This document shows, piece by piece, positions 17,955-26,141 of a stretch of 36,255 nt of DNA. The translations under genes and the position numbers were made by a program. The notes under the pieces were generated by a model that saw only the letters and a list, made by a program, of their open reading frames with translations, made no database searches and had not been told where the DNA came from. Origin of the DNA: DATFRX01 sp035630615 (GTDB taxonomy: Bacteria > Actinomycetota > Actinomycetes > Propionibacteriales > Nocardioidaceae); NCBI GenBank assembly GCA_035630615.1, contig DASQKI010000082.1:1-36255 (forward strand). The letters are read 5' to 3'. Each line of letters begins with the position of its first letter. Within the stretch, counting starts at the first letter, position 1.

Positions 17955-18275
17955 TCACGTCGGTTCGGACGCTGCTTCGACCGTCGGCCGATGCGCCGCG
18001 TGGGGCTCTCGCCAATCCGACGGTCGTGGCACCGAGCGGATCGAGCGGCTGACCGTCAGCATCACGGCACCGGCGGCGGTCAGGCCGAGGATGACCGCCA
18101 TCGCGGATTGGCCGCCGAATGCCGTCATGAGGAGGCCACCGAGCGGGGCGCCCAGCGGCATGGCGAGTGTCGCCAGGAACTACATCGCTGTGTGCGCTCG
18201 ACCCTGCAGTGCGTCCGGCGTCATCCAGATCCGATAGGAGCTGACGCCGGCGTTGCCGATCGGGTTCAGGAACAG
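17955..18275 (-). pseudogene. MFS transporter remnant (C-terminal part only, with a nonsense codon)
   Basis: Reading leftwards from about 18275 the frame gives VLFLNPIGNAGVSSYRIW, MTPDALQGRAHTAM, stop, FLATLAMPLGAPLGGLLMTAF, then a last membrane helix and a basic tail ending at 17955. This is the end of a 12-helix major-facilitator protein of the MFS_3-like type. The internal TAG (18180-18182) sits where relatives have Gln (AMQFLA), so a CAG-to-TAG change is likely. Everything 5' of the NPIGNAG helix is missing. The 5' break coincides with the 5' break of the divergent regulator gene next to it. Confidence 0.8.
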
Positions 18276-18698
18276 TACGGCTTGATCGAGGAGGCGCCGG
18301 AGGAGGCGCGCGATCGTCGCGACCGAGTGTGGCGACCGGCCGGCGAAGGGCTGTCGTGGTCGTCGAAGGAGATCGAAGACCAGCCGGGAGGGCCCGAGGC
18401 AATGCAGGCCTGGCGGCGGCATGCGTCGGCCTGGGTGCACGAGATGGTCGATGCGTTCTATTCGACCCCGGATGCCAGTGACGAAGGCACGGTACGGGCC
18501 GCCGACGACGTGCCGATGCAGCTCACCAAGGATGAGGCGCGACAGGCAGCGTCAGAGGTGTTCGCCGTGCTGAAGAAGTGGTCCGATCACGGCCGTGGGC
18601 GAGTCCACGCCGGTGACACCGACGGCCGGTCGCTCTACCTCGCACTGCTCACGGTTCAGCCCTACCCCGAACGTCTCTGGGAGCGGCAACGCGATTAG
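18273..18698 (+). pseudogene. ArsR-like winged-helix regulator remnant (C-terminal part)
   Basis: From about 18273 the plus-strand frame reads YGLIEEAPEEARDRRDRVWR, then a C-terminal helical domain to the stop at 18698 (AVLKKWSDHGRGRVHAGDTDGRSLYLALLTVQPYPE). The start of this stretch matches the wing of an ArsR-type helix-turn-helix, usually preceded by HLRQLxK. The first ~55-60 residues, including the recognition helix, are absent, and codons upstream of 18273 in this frame are antisense to the MFS remnant. It cannot bind DNA as it stands. Its stop overlaps the converging kinase stop by 4 bp. Confidence 0.75.
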
Positions 18699-19864
18699 CC
18701 GCCGACTCCGGGGGCAAACTTCGGCACGCGTACGGTCACCTTCGTGCCGGCTCCGACGGCGGTCTCCACGACCAGCCCGTACTCGTCGCCGAACACCGCC
18801 CGCAGCCGCTCATCGACGTTGCCGAGCCCCACGGACTCCGTCGACCCAGCAAGGGCCCGCCGGACCTGGTCCGGATCGACGCCGACGCCGTCGTCCTCGA
18901 TCGTGATCAGCGCCTCCGTCTGGGCGTCCTCGGCCAGCAGCGTGATGGTGCCGGGGCCGTCCTTGCGCTCGATGCCGTGGCGTACTGCGTTTTCGACCAG
19001 CGGCTGGATCGACAAGAACGGCACCTTGACCGGCAGCACCTCCGGCGCGACTCGCACGGTCACCTGCAGCCGATCCGCGAAGCGGGCCTTCTCCAGCATC
19101 AGATAGCGCTCGATCGACCGCAGTTCCTCGGCCAGCGTCGTGAAATCACCGTGGCGTCGGAAGGAGTAGCGGGTGAAGTCGGCAAACTCCGCGAGCAGCT
19201 CGCGAGCCCGCTCCGGGTCGGTCCGGACGAACGACCCGATCGCGGTCAGGGAGTTGTAGATGAAATGCGGCGAGATCTGCGCCCGCAGCGCCCGAACCTC
19301 CGACTCCATCAGAGCCGTCCGCGACTTGTCGAGCTCGGCCAGCTCCAGCTGACTCGACACCCAGCGGGCCACCTCACTCGTCGCGCGGACCAACCCCGCT
19401 GATTTCGAGGTGGTCAAGACGACCAACGCCCCGACGACGCGATCGTCGATCGCCAGGGGAGCGGCGACCGCAGCCTCCAGGGGGCAGTCGATCAGCTCGC
19501 AGTGAACCGCGCCGGGGCCATAGACCTCGGTCGCCCCGTCGGCGAGGACCGGCTCGGCCAGGGCCATGGCCTGCGGCCGATGCTGCACGCCCCCGCCGTC
19601 CCATGCCAAGAGATCCACGGTGTCGGTGAGAGCGACGGCGGGTGCGCCCAGCAGGGTGCGAAGGTGCCGGATCGCTCGCTCGGCGCTCGTCAAGTTGAGG
19701 CCGAGACGCAGCTGCCGCGACGCGAGCGAGACGGTGTGGAGGGTTTGAAACGTCGCGCGGTCGGTCGACGAGCCCAGGTCACGTCGGTGCCGGACCAGCC
19801 AGGCGGCGAGCGCGACGAGCAGCAGCCCGACGGTGACGGCGACCAGCGGAGCCCAGGCATCCAC
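18695..19864 (-). CDS. LytS-type sensor histidine kinase
   Basis: 389 residues from ATG 19864. One N-terminal membrane helix (LVAVTVGLLLVALAAWLV), a GAF-like sensor region (about 40-165: HLRTLLGAPAVALTDTVDLLAWD, VAAPLAIDDRVVGALVVL), a His_kinase (PF06580-type) domain with the phospho-accepting His about H200 in LRAQISPHFIYNSLTAIGSF, and an HATPase domain with N-box IQPLVENAVRHGIE, DDGVGVD and SVGLGNVDERL. This class pairs with LytTR regulators. The only one visible is at 13995-14753, so the two probably form a separated two-component system controlling the SSS symporter operon. Confidence 0.94.
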   Translation of the reverse strand: MDAWAPLVAVTVGLLLVALAAWLVRHRRDLGSSTDRATFQTLHTVSLASRQLRLGLNLTSAERAIRHLRTLLGAPAVALTDTVDLLAWDGGGVQHRPQAMALAEPVLADGATEVYGPGAVHCELIDCPLEAAVAAPLAIDDRVVGALVVLTTSKSAGLVRATSEVARWVSSQLELAELDKSRTALMESEVRALRAQISPHFIYNSLTAIGSFVRTDPERARELLAEFADFTRYSFRRHGDFTTLAEELRSIERYLMLEKARFADRLQVTVRVAPEVLPVKVPFLSIQPLVENAVRHGIERKDGPGTITLLAEDAQTEALITIEDDGVGVDPDQVRRALAGSTESVGLGNVDERLRAVFGDEYGLVVETAVGAGTKVTVRVPKFAPGVGG

Positions 19865-19903
19865 GGGCCAAACCTACGGGGATCCGGGGTGCGGCGACGT
19901 TTT

Positions 19904-19958
19904 TTGGCCCGGGGTGGCCCCGGTACGAACCTATTGGACCAGGGCCACCCCGGACCAT
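19904..19958. repeat. Bipartite palindromic element, copy 2
   Basis: TTGGCCCGGGGTGGCCCCGG (19904-19923) and the second half TTGGACCAGGGCCACCCCGG (19934-19953) are joined by a linker giving AACCTATTGG across the boundary. It has the same two-hairpin plan, orientation and position, 10 bp from a stop codon, as 6944-6998, although the stem sequences differ. It separates the methyltransferase stop (19969) from the kinase start (19864). Confidence 0.8.
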
Positions 19959-19968
19959 CGCTCGGTTC

Positions 19969-20772
19969 TCAGCGGAAGTCGAACAGCAGGTTGCCGCCGC
20001 CGGGCGGCTCGGCCCGCTTCGGCGACTCGCCCAACCGCTCGGTGCGGAAGCATCGCGTGAGGTAGGGCATCCGCATCCCGTCGGCGCCGCGGCCGTACTC
20101 GTCGTAGAGCGCACCGACGCGTTCGAGCAACGGGTCGCGATCGGCCGGCTCCATCACCGCGACGTACGACCGTGACGACACGTCGCCGAGCAGCCGCTCC
20201 TTGTCGACGAGCTGCCAGAACCGGAACGTCTCTTCTTCGACCGGTGCGAACGGACCGAGCTCCGGGACCTTCACCGCGTCGTCGCGGACGTCGTAGTCCT
20301 CGCGGATCTCGCCGAGCAGTCGGCTCAGTCGCCGCACCCACGGCACCGAGTCGTCGCGTTCGTTCCACACCATTGCGAGCGTTCCGCGTGGCCGCAGTAC
20401 GCGTGCGATCTCCGGGATCGCCTTCTCGTGGTCGAACCAGTGAAACGCCTGCGCGACGACCACGACGTCGAACGACATGTCTCGAAACGGCAGACCCTCC
20501 GCAACCGCCTGCACCGCGACCGGGCCGTCGACGTTGCGCGTCAGGTGCTGCAGCATCGGGCCGAGCGGATCGGTGGCGCACACGCCATGCCCGCGCGACA
20601 ACAGTGCGCGGGTCAGCTTGCCGGTGCCCGCGCCGAGCTCGAGGATCCGGCGCTGTCCGCGGCCGACCAGCCAGTCGACCGCCTCGATGGGGTAGTCCGG
20701 CCGAGTACGGTCGTAGATGTCGGCCACCGTGCCGTAGCTCCGCCCGAACTTGCGGCGTTGGCTCTCGTCCAT
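19969..20772 (-). CDS. SAM-dependent methyltransferase (class I, UbiE/Methyltransf_11 type)
   Basis: 267 residues from ATG 20772 (MDESQRRKFGRSYGTVADIYDRTRPDYP); longer frames upstream are antisense to the Fic-like gene. Rossmann methyltransferase with motif I ILELGAGTGKLTRAL at about 43-57, the acidic end of strand 2 (CATDPLGPML), and the post-motif strand MSFDVVVVAQAFHWFDHEKAIPEIARVLRPRGTLAMVWNERD. It matches the actinobacterial class I family annotated as generic or SmtA-like methyltransferases. Substrate is unknown. It is divergent from the Fic-like gene, with a 51-bp shared promoter region. Confidence 0.93.
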   Translation of the reverse strand: MDESQRRKFGRSYGTVADIYDRTRPDYPIEAVDWLVGRGQRRILELGAGTGKLTRALLSRGHGVCATDPLGPMLQHLTRNVDGPVAVQAVAEGLPFRDMSFDVVVVAQAFHWFDHEKAIPEIARVLRPRGTLAMVWNERDDSVPWVRRLSRLLGEIREDYDVRDDAVKVPELGPFAPVEEETFRFWQLVDKERLLGDVSSRSYVAVMEPADRDPLLERVGALYDEYGRGADGMRMPYLTRCFRTERLGESPKRAEPPGGGNLLFDFR

Positions 20773-20823
20773 CGCGTGCAGGCTACCAACGCGACGCGCC
20801 GGATAGGCCCGTACGCTGCCCAA

Positions 20824-21561
20824 ATGCCAGACAATGCGGTGTCGCACGATCCGTTCGCCGCCGTCGCTGGGCTCGAGGGTGTCCCGTCCGCGGTGCGAGC
20901 GGCTCGCGACGCCGTCGACGCCGTGTTGCGCGATCGCGGTCATCGTCCGATCGGGCCGGAAGTGACGTCGGAGTCGTTGCTGCGTGGCGCGATCGCGTCG
21001 GCTCGGCTCGAGGGCAGTGCGTCCGACGACGCGACCGTACGGGCGGGCGAGGGCGACCCGATCGCGCGTGCAGCCGTCCGCCTGTCGACCGAGCTCCTCG
21101 GCGTCTTGCCGGCCTGGCAGTCGGCGCCCTTGCAGGGCCTGGCCCGGCTGCACGCGATCGCCGCCGCCGGCACGGTCGACGATTCGGAGCTCGGCCGTCC
21201 GGTCGTCGGCGTCGGCGCCGATCGGCTCGCGACGCTGGCCCGCACACTGGCGGCGCCGACCGAGGCGCCGGGCATGGTCGTTGCCGCGATCGTGCACGCC
21301 GAGGTCGTCGCCGCTGGCGCGTTCGCGTCGCACAACGGGTTGGTCGCGCGTGCCGCCGAGCGACTGACGCTCGTCGCCACCGGCGTCGACCGGGCGTCGG
21401 TCACCGTGCCGGAGGTCGGGCATCTCGCATCGGGCGGCGCCTATCGATCGTCGCTCGAGGGCTATCGCACGCGCGGTCGAGACGGCATGCACTCGTGGCT
21501 GTTGCAGGCGATCCGGGCATACGCCGGCGGCGCGGAGGCGGCCGCCGATCTGGTTCGCTGA
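20824..21561 (+). CDS. Fic-fold protein with degenerate active site
   Basis: 245 residues from ATG 20824. The C-terminal half follows the Fic pattern: AAIVHAEVVAAGAFASHNGLVARAAERL, then a strand/helix and YRSSLEGYRTRGRDGMHSWLL. The active motif HPFxxGNGRxxR is here GAFASHNGLVAR (165-176), so the catalytic His and first Arg are replaced (Gly165, Leu173). Near the N-terminus SARLEG (59-64) fits the class II inhibitory motif (S/T)xxxE(G/N). So a Fic fold is likely, AMPylation unlikely. Relatives sit near ssd/tadA in many actinobacteria and are often mis-named oxidoreductase. Function is unknown. Confidence 0.75.
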   Translation: MPDNAVSHDPFAAVAGLEGVPSAVRAARDAVDAVLRDRGHRPIGPEVTSESLLRGAIASARLEGSASDDATVRAGEGDPIARAAVRLSTELLGVLPAWQSAPLQGLARLHAIAAAGTVDDSELGRPVVGVGADRLATLARTLAAPTEAPGMVVAAIVHAEVVAAGAFASHNGLVARAAERLTLVATGVDRASVTVPEVGHLASGGAYRSSLEGYRTRGRDGMHSWLLQAIRAYAGGAEAAADLVR

Positions 21562-21899
21562 CTTTGCGTACTCGACGCCGAAAACCCAACAGGGCTTGAA
21601 CTCTGCGGCCCTAACACGCGAACGACGTCACCACGGGAGTGACGTCGTTCGCCAACACAACGAACCCGGTTACCAAGCGTGCACCGGATCGTCGGCGGGG
21701 TCGAGCCCCTGTCCCGATTGCCCTGTAGGAAGGGTAGGTCGCCGCGTGGGTGCCTGGCCGTTGTGTGTGCTGTGGAGTTCTTAAATCCTTTGTACGCCGC
21801 CGTTGCTCCGGAGGGAAGAGACCCGAGCGGATTCAACCGAATTACCGGCGACTGTCAGTAACGCTCGTCGCCGAGTACGCGGCGAACGTGCGGTCTCGG
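21562..21899. other. Non-coding gap of 338 bp
   Basis: Between the Fic-like gene and the HAD gene, converging. Apart from the hairpin at 21618-21652 it holds a small GGGG-TCGAG-CCCC hairpin (about 21698-21710) and lower GC than its surroundings. No credible protein frame or tRNA was found. A small RNA cannot be ruled out. Confidence 0.4.
21618..21652. terminator. 14-bp perfect stem-loop after the Fic-like gene
   Basis: GCGAACGACGTCAC (21618-21631), 7-nt loop, GTGACGTCGTTCGC (21639-21652). A strong stem 56 bp after the stop at 21561, in a converging intergenic region. It lacks a U-run, as many actinobacterial terminators do, and could serve both strands. Confidence 0.6.
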
Positions 21900-22832
<933 letters not shown>

Positions 22833-22834
22833 AG

Positions 22835-22870
22835 TTGTCCACACCATCAGGACTGCCGCGGTTATCCACA
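22835..22870. promoter_or_regulatory. Two DnaA-box sequences between the HAD gene and ssd
   Basis: TTGTCCACA (22835-22843), the actinobacterial DnaA-box form, and TTATCCACA (22862-22870), the classic form, lie in the same orientation, 27 bp apart, inside the 89-bp divergent promoter region. This is not an origin (no AT-rich unwinding region, no dnaA/dnaN), so regulation of the two genes by DnaA is possible. Match is by eye. Confidence 0.55.
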
Positions 22871-22921
22871 ATCGGCGTCGAACGCCTCGATCCGGCGCAC
22901 CGCCGGACCAAAGCTTGGGTC

Positions 22922-24079
22922 ATGAGCCACACCGAGGACCGCGTCGCACGACCACTCGTCGCCACCGCCGATGACGCGCTGCTCGATGACCTGCTGCGGC
23001 TGGCCGCAGCCGCGGGCACTACTCCCGAGGTCATCGCTGACGCCGGATCGGTCCGACGAGCGTGGTCGACGGCCGGGATCGTCGTCCTCGGCGACGATCT
23101 CGCCGCGGCGCTCGCGACGGCACGCCCACCCCGCCGCGACGGCGTTGTCGTCGTGGGACGTGCCGACCGCGCGGGCCGCGCCCCGGGTCGAGCCACAACG
23201 GGGGACGAGTCGTCGGCCACTCCCGACGACGACTCGTCGGCGCCGGCCGCCGCGGCCTCGGTGTGGTCTCATGCAGTCGCCGTCGGGGCAGAAGACGTCG
23301 TCTGGTTGCCGGCCGGCGAGGCGGAGCTGATCGACCGGTTCGGCGCCTGCCTCGACGGCGTACGGCGGGCCACGACCGTCGCGGTCGTCGGCGGCTCCGG
23401 AGGATGCGGCGCCTCGACATTCGCCGCCGCCCTCGCCCTCGCGGCCGGCGACCACGGCATGGCCACGTTGCTCGTCGACGCCGACCCGCTCGGCTCCGGA
23501 CTCGATCTCCACCTCGGCGCCGACGAGCTCGACGGCATGCGCTGGCCCGACCTCGCCACCGCCACCGGCCGACTCGCGGCGCCGGCCCTGCGCGAGGCGC
23601 TGCCGCGAGTACGCGAGGTCGCCCTGCTGTCCTGGGATCGCGACCGGCCAAGACGCCCGACGGCCGACGCGATGCGCTCGGTCCTCACCGCCGGGCGGCG
23701 CGGACACGACGTCGTCGTCATCGACCTGCCGCGTCGACTCGATTCGATAGCGGAGGAGGTTCTGTCGCGCGCCGACCACACCGTGCTCCTGGTGCGAGGC
23801 GACATCGCCGGAGTGGCCGCCGCCACCACGACTCGACAACTGATCGGTGCCGTCGCGGAGACGATCAGCGTCGTCACGGTCCGCAGCGCGACCGGCATTC
23901 CAGGCGATCTCGTGGCCGACATGCTTGGGCTGCCGCTGGTCGCGACGATGCGGCCAGATCGTCGACTCGCCGAAGACCTCGACCGGGGTCTCGGCCCGCT
24001 CCGCCGCCGTCGTGGTCCGCTGGTGGCCAGCTGCGGCGCCGTGCTGGCCGCGTTTGGCCTGCTCGATCGGGCGGCCTGA
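22922..24079 (+). CDS. ssd: Septum-site-determining protein Ssd / CpaE-like ATPase
   Basis: 385 residues from ATG 22922 (MSHTEDRVARPL). An N-terminal receiver-like region (ATADDALLDDLLRLAAAAGTTPEV, GIVVLGDD) is followed by a MinD/ParA-type ATPase with a deviant Walker A VVGGSGGCGASTFAAALA (about 155-172), ATLLVDADPLGSGLDLHLG, and the switch-like region HDVVVIDLPRRLDS. In place of GKT the loop has CGAST, typical of the Ssd group. These proteins are encoded just before tad/flp pilus genes and have been linked to septum formation in mycobacteria. The gene ends 2 bp before tadA, so they form one operon, now cut by the prophage. Confidence 0.92.
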   Translation: MSHTEDRVARPLVATADDALLDDLLRLAAAAGTTPEVIADAGSVRRAWSTAGIVVLGDDLAAALATARPPRRDGVVVVGRADRAGRAPGRATTGDESSATPDDDSSAPAAAASVWSHAVAVGAEDVVWLPAGEAELIDRFGACLDGVRRATTVAVVGGSGGCGASTFAAALALAAGDHGMATLLVDADPLGSGLDLHLGADELDGMRWPDLATATGRLAAPALREALPRVREVALLSWDRDRPRRPTADAMRSVLTAGRRGHDVVVIDLPRRLDSIAEEVLSRADHTVLLVRGDIAGVAAATTTRQLIGAVAETISVVTVRSATGIPGDLVADMLGLPLVATMRPDRRLAEDLDRGLGPLRRRRGPLVASCGAVLAAFGLLDRAA

Positions 24080-24081
24080 TC

Positions 24082-24927
24082 GTGGCTGCCCCCGATCTCC
24101 TCGAGCGCCTGCGTCAGACACTCGCCGCCGACGGGCGCCAGCCGACCCCCACGCAGGTCGCCGATGCGCTCCGCGCTGAAGGCGAGCTCCTCGATCATGC
24201 GGCCGTCCTCGACATCGTCGACACCCTCCGCCGCGACACCCTTGGCGCTGGTCCACTCGACCTCCTGCTCCGCGACCCTGACGTGACCGACATCGTCGTC
24301 AACGGACCCGAGTCGGTTCACATCGACCGCGGCGACGGTCTCGAGCCCGTCGACATCACATTTCCCGACGACGAAGCGGTACGCCGGCTCGCCCAGCGCC
24401 TCGCCGCCGCCGGAGGCCGCCGGCTCGACGACGCCTGCCCCTACGTCGACGTCAGGTTGCGCGACGGCACCCGTTGTCATGCCGTCCTAGCCCCGATCGC
24501 ACGACCCGGCACTGCCCTCTCGCTTCGCGTCCCGGCTCGTCGCGCGTTCACCCTCGACGAGCTCGTCGGCCGCGCCGCCGTCAGCGATGGCGGCGCCCAG
24601 TTGCTTCGAGCCCTTGTGGACAGTCGGGCAGCCTTCCTCGTCACCGGTGGCACCGGGAGCGGCAAGACCACGCTGTTGGCGAGCCTGCTCAGCCTCGTCG
24701 CCCCGACCGAGCGGATCGTCTTGGTCGAAGACTCCGGCGAGCTCTGCCCCGACCATCCGCACGTCGTCGGACTCGAGGGCAGGCCCGCCAACGTCGAAGG
24801 CAGCGGCACCGTGACTCTGCGCGACCTCGTACGCCAGGCCCTCCGGATGCGTCCCGACCGGCTCGTCGTCGGCGAGGTCAGGGGCGCCGAGGTCGTCGAC
24901 CCGACTGCCAAAGAACTACCCAAATAA
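24082..24927 (+). pseudogene. tadA: TadA/CpaF-type secretion ATPase, truncated by prophage insertion
   Basis: Type II/IV secretion ATPase of the Tad (Flp) pilus. GTG 24082, 2 bp after ssd. Present: N-terminal domain, PLDLLLRDPDVTDIVVNGPESVHIDRG, Walker A VTGGTGSGKTTLL (187-199), Asp box LVEDSGEL and Walker B region RMRPDRLVVGEVRGAEVVD. After Asp273 (codon 24898-24900) the family continues with LLAALNTGHEG and a His box. Here it reads PTAKELPK and stops at 24925-24927 in prophage DNA. About 110-120 residues are missing, so the ATPase should be inactive, and the rest of the tad operon is presumably beyond the far end of the prophage. Confidence 0.93.
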
Positions 24928-24929
24928 TC

Positions 24930-24963
24930 GGCTCCGCCAGCCGCGTGAACGGCGGACGGAGCC
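24930..24963. terminator. Hairpin at the left prophage end
   Basis: GGCTCCG (24930-24936) pairs with CGGAGCC (24957-24963), with an inner CCGCC/GGCGG option. It lies just inside the prophage, between the tadA break and the first phage gene, and could insulate phage genes from ssd-tadA transcription. Confidence 0.5.
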
Positions 24964-24986
24964 TAGATCGGGAGGAGTCCCCGACC

Positions 24987-25091
24987 ATGGAACCAGTATC
25001 TCTGACCATCGGCCTGTTCTTGGGCATCGGGATCTCGGCGTTGATCTCCGAGATCTTCCGGCGTCGTCACCTACGCCAGGTGTCCTCATGA
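24987..25091 (+). CDS. Small single-span membrane protein
   Basis: 34 residues from ATG 24987, preceded by GGGAGGAG at good spacing. It reads MEPVSLTIGLFLGIGISALI followed by SEIFRRRHLRQVSS: one hydrophobic helix then a basic tail, so the N-terminus is probably outside and the tail inside. It overlaps the next gene by ATGA. First gene of a three-gene operon ending in a lipoprotein. No known family. Confidence 0.7.
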   Translation: MEPVSLTIGLFLGIGISALISEIFRRRHLRQVSS

Positions 25092-25252
25092 ACGGGCGCG
25101 AGAAGGTCCAAGCCGCCCAAGACGCGGTGGCTCGGGCGATGCAAGCCAACGAACAGGTCCGATCGGCCCTTGGCGAAGCAGTCACCTGGCTGGTACTAGC
25201 GAAGGAGCCGGACAACGACACGAACGACGACAACACCCAGGAGGGGTCATGA
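25088..25252 (+). CDS. Small helical phage protein
   Basis: 54 residues from ATG 25088. The N-terminal two-thirds is an amphipathic helix (REKVQAAQDAVARAMQANEQ, then RSALGEAVTWLVLAKE) and the tail is Asp/Asn-rich. It is coupled on both sides by ATGA overlaps, to the membrane protein before and the lipoprotein after. No family recognised. Confidence 0.65.
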   Translation: MNGREKVQAAQDAVARAMQANEQVRSALGEAVTWLVLAKEPDNDTNDDNTQEGS

Positions 25253-26052
25253 AGAAGATCATCGTGACGCTGATCTCCGCGATGATCGGGCTCGTCTTGA
25301 TCTCGGGATGCGGCGGAAGCGACGACGCAGACCTCCCGGTCCGGGAACCGGATGCAGCGATCGACCCTAACAAGCCGATCCCCGTACCCGGTGTCACGGA
25401 ACCATTCGAGTTTGGTGAGTCATTCGACGCTGGCAGAGGCACGATCACCGTCTCCGAGCCGACGGCGGTGAGCAACCCTCCTGATCCCAAGCAATGGGCA
25501 GCCGTAACGATCACGGTCGAGGTTCAGGACAACGCCAAGAAGATCCTGGACGGAGCCTGGGAAGACTCCGCAACCGCGAACGGACGGACCGTTGAGTCCA
25601 GCTACTACGAGGAGACGCCAGTCGCGCTGCCGGGTCAGACCGTCACCTGGAAGGTCTTCCTCGAATTGCCGAAAACTCCGTCGATCGAGGTCGTGTTCGG
25701 ACTCGCGTACGACTACAGCGAGCCCGTGTATTGGGCAGGCACCATCGCCTCTGCGGAGCCAACTGAGCCAGCGACGTACGCATCGGCGAGGCAGGTGGCT
25801 GATGCGATCGACGCGACTGACATCAAGGACTCGACAGACAATCCCGAGATGGGCACCGAAGTGTCCGCCGAGTGGCGCGGGCACGAGATCTCGGTGTGGA
25901 TGCCGAAGAACGAGAGTGCGGTCAGCAAGGCACGCGCAATCCTGGAGAGCGGCGACTACGAGTACGCCGAAGGCGACGGCTGGTTCATCTGGGCGGACTC
26001 ACAGAAGGTTGCTCAAGCCGCGTCTGACGCTGCTACCGAAGCTCTCGACTGA
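25249..26052 (+). CDS. Prophage-encoded lipoprotein
   Basis: 267 residues from ATG 25249, overlapping the preceding stop by ATGA and preceded by GGAGGGG. The signal peptide MKKIIVTLISAMIGLVLISG ends in a lipobox LISG-C with Cys21, so the protein should be lipid-anchored outside the cell. Residues ~55-155 look like an immunoglobulin-like extracellular domain of the DUF4352 type (EFGESFDAGRGTITVSEPTAV, WAAVTITVEVQDNAKK, LPGQTVTWKVFLELP). The last ~90 residues are a mixed helical/beta region. Phage lipoproteins can block superinfection, and expression from a prophage-end operon fits a lysogenic cargo gene. That role is inference. Confidence 0.88.
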   Translation: MKKIIVTLISAMIGLVLISGCGGSDDADLPVREPDAAIDPNKPIPVPGVTEPFEFGESFDAGRGTITVSEPTAVSNPPDPKQWAAVTITVEVQDNAKKILDGAWEDSATANGRTVESSYYEETPVALPGQTVTWKVFLELPKTPSIEVVFGLAYDYSEPVYWAGTIASAEPTEPATYASARQVADAIDATDIKDSTDNPEMGTEVSAEWRGHEISVWMPKNESAVSKARAILESGDYEYAEGDGWFIWADSQKVAQAASDAATEALD

Positions 26053-26087
26053 CCAGCCAGCCGCCACGGCGCTGAAACACGACGAAG

Positions 26088-26127
26088 AACGCCCCACCCG
26101 GTTGCGACTCCCTCCGGGTGGGGCGTT
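26088..26127. terminator. Strong bidirectional terminator
   Basis: AACGCCCCACCCGG (26088-26101) and CCGGGTGGGGCGTT (26114-26127) form a perfect 14-bp stem, followed by TTCT on the plus side and preceded by A-rich DNA. It ends the lipoprotein operon and lies just after the stop of the converging minus-strand gene (26142). Confidence 0.9.
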
Positions 26128-26141
26128 TCTCGCTGTCAGGA

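Noticed and set aside
21660..21760. tRNA or tRNA-like att site
   Set aside because: A GGGGTCGAGCCCC hairpin recalls a T-arm, but loop length is wrong and no acceptor, D or anticodon arms could be built on either strand.
22835..22870. Replication origin
   Set aside because: Only two DnaA boxes, no AT-rich unwinding region and no dnaA/dnaN/parAB genes nearby.
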